This document shows, piece by piece, positions 62,972 to 64,000 of a stretch of 64,000 nt of DNA; position 1 is the stretch's first letter; each line of letters starts with the position of its first letter. The notes under the pieces were generated by a model. It was not told the DNA's origin and searched no databases. It saw only the letters and a program-made list of their open reading frames with translations. This DNA comes from Spirochaetia bacterium UBA2205. Its GTDB lineage: Bacteria; Spirochaetota; UBA4802; UB4802. A program made the position numbers and the translations under genes. The DNA lies in contig DCUV01000002.1 in the NCBI GenBank assembly GCA_002328585.1, positions 78,376 to 142,375 of the forward strand, in the 5' to 3' direction.

Positions 62972-63871
62972 ATGAAACGATACTGTATAGTCATAATAAC
63001 AGCAATTGCATTAGTACTGACTACCATTGCATGTTATAAACAGCACATTCCATCAGATGGCGTATATACCGTCTGGGTACACTCAGATATTCAACCAGCA
63101 AAAAAATCAGAACGATGGCATTATACAAGAGCTATAGACGATATTATTAACATTAAACCGCATCCTATTTTTGCCATCATAGCAGGAGATATCGTACAGC
63201 ACAAAGAAGCAGAAGAAGACTATCAATGGTTTATAGAATTACGAAAGAAAGCAAATATTAGCTATTGGTATGAAATTGCCGGAAATCACGAATGGAAAAA
63301 TATGCCAGCATATAATACATATATTGGCAAACCATTACGATACACTGTACTTTTTGGAAATATCATTTTCATATTCATGTCAAATGAACGTGGCAGGCCG
63401 CCAACATATATTTCCGATGAAACTTTTTTATGGTGGAAAAATATTGTTGTTACAAATCAGGATAAAAATATCATAACAGTAACGCATGCACCGCTAAAAA
63501 ACAGCAATTTAATAGGGACAGTATCAAAAAAGCATATAATCATAAACTCAGAACGATTTGAGAAAGTTTTACAACAGTACCATGTTGATATATGGATAAG
63601 TGCACACATACACTTACCTGCATGGATAGGTCAGAATAGTAAAATCATCCCTGAATTTAACAATACTCTTTTTATCAATGTTTATGGTATACGAAAAGAC
63701 CCGGCAACCAATGTTGAGTCACGAATATTTTTCTTTACTCATGGATCAAAAAAAGTTTTAATACGATTGCGTGATCATGAAGCAGAAACATATAAAAGTA
63801 CTTATGATATCAATCATAAACTGCACTATCCTTTTACCTGTAATAATTGCCTTCCCGAAATGATACAATAG
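62972..63871 (+). CDS. lipoprotein metallophosphoesterase
   Basis: 299 residues from ATG 62972. Signal peptide with a good lipobox, LTTIAC, near residue 20. Calcineurin-like site in order: VHSDIQ (where DxH is usual, so the first His is replaced), GDIVQ, GNHEW, THAP and SAHIH. Anchored in the periplasmic leaflet or outer membrane. Substrate unknown; such proteins act on nucleotides or phospholipids. A CGATAGT-type motif lies just upstream at 62946. The remaining 129 bases to the window end show no gene. Confidence 0.82.
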   Translation: MKRYCIVIITAIALVLTTIACYKQHIPSDGVYTVWVHSDIQPAKKSERWHYTRAIDDIINIKPHPIFAIIAGDIVQHKEAEEDYQWFIELRKKANISYWYEIAGNHEWKNMPAYNTYIGKPLRYTVLFGNIIFIFMSNERGRPPTYISDETFLWWKNIVVTNQDKNIITVTHAPLKNSNLIGTVSKKHIIINSERFEKVLQQYHVDIWISAHIHLPAWIGQNSKIIPEFNNTLFINVYGIRKDPATNVESRIFFFTHGSKKVLIRLRDHEAETYKSTYDINHKLHYPFTCNNCLPEMIQ

Positions 63872-64000
63872 TGTATTTTTGTGTGGACACAAGCATTGGT
63901 TAATTGCTAAAAGGCTTTATTATTGTTTCCAACTATTTTTTAATAATGAAAATATAGTTTTAGCGGTACCCATAATACTATCAATTGCAATATTGCAATT

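Larger units (their letters stand above)
1..64000. repeat. dispersed octamer GCGATAGT, about 20 perfect copies
   Basis: Plus-strand GCGATAGT begins at 2490, 8326, 11477, 15913, 19127, 34547, 38467, 45167, 48217 and 58287. Minus-strand copies (ACTATCGC) begin at 2216, 13425, 19540, 22163, 22428, 28429, 33165, 37506, 47367 and 49375. About ten more sites keep the CGATAGT core with another first base. T then often follows (GTTCC, GTTAC, GTAACC). Confidence 0.8.

Noticed and set aside
1..64000. GCGATAGT as a Chi or chromosome-segregation (KOPS-like) signal
   Set aside because: Copies are split evenly between strands and with no visible polarity across 64 kb.
1..64000. CRISPR arrays, insertion sequences, prophage, tRNA or rRNA genes
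   Set aside because: None recognised on either strand by eye; short tRNAs cannot be fully excluded without a covariance search.

Overview
The window is AT-rich, gene-dense bacterial DNA. It looks chromosomal: there are no insertion sequences, phage genes, CRISPR arrays, rRNA or tRNA genes that I can recognise. The gene set points to a diderm, flagellated bacterium: Omp85-type and small outer-membrane barrels, a copper RND efflux trio, FlgF and FliS, lipoprotein signals, a split-subunit proton-translocating transhydrogenase and a CHASE2 adenylate cyclase. FlgF style, CHASE2 cyclase and low GC together suggest a member of the Spirochaetota, possibly an uncultured lineage. This is inference from gene content, not a phylogeny.

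Layout. 1-3.2 kb: SbcCD nuclease (sbcC runs off the left edge). 3.4-4.9 kb: a small barrel and a small secreted protein, divergently transcribed from promoters with identical hexamers. 5-9 kb: CHASE2 cyclase and queH with a small partner. 9.1-10.3 kb: DAHP synthase behind an attenuator whose leader peptide carries seven consecutive aromatic residues. 10.3-17.4 kb: lipid kinase, SGNH hydrolase, a three-gene flavin/iron-sulfur redox operon behind a perfect palindrome, and citrate synthase. 17.7-24.1 kb: GH36 alpha-galactosidase, a paraoxonase-like protein, then a MoxR ATPase / vWA-metallopeptidase / 28-residue-repeat operon. 24.5-29.5 kb: Omp85-like barrel, permease, TusA-DUF3343 fusion, MtgA, Kelch protein. 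29.7-34.5 kb: nadD, LytR-type gene, rsfS, a degenerate histidine-kinase-like protein and a sigma-54 response regulator. 34.6-41.1 kb: CusCBA-type copper efflux. 41.3-46.2 kb: gatB, purC, fliS, a FlgN-like chaperone candidate and an MltD-like lytic transglycosylase. 46.2-53.7 kb: a broken TPR gene, an APH/P-loop kinase, a VOC protein, the pntAa-pntAb-pntB operon with a TetR-type operator, and a decayed methyltransferase. 53.9-64 kb: murA-flgF, nifU-nifS, two RNA methyltransferases, a GH18 protein, HD-GYP plus receiver proteins, and a lipoprotein phosphoesterase.

Three things stand out. First, the aromatic attenuator upstream of the DAHP synthase, which has leader peptide, alternative hairpins and terminator. 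Second, a strikingly over-represented octamer, GCGATAGT, with about 20 perfect copies balanced between strands, and a CGATAGT core enriched between genes. Third, the MoxR/vWA/repeat-protein operon, whose last gene is built of six copies of a repeat I do not recognise. Starts were adjusted where a Shine-Dalgarno or signal peptide favoured an internal codon. All coordinates and counts were derived by eye.
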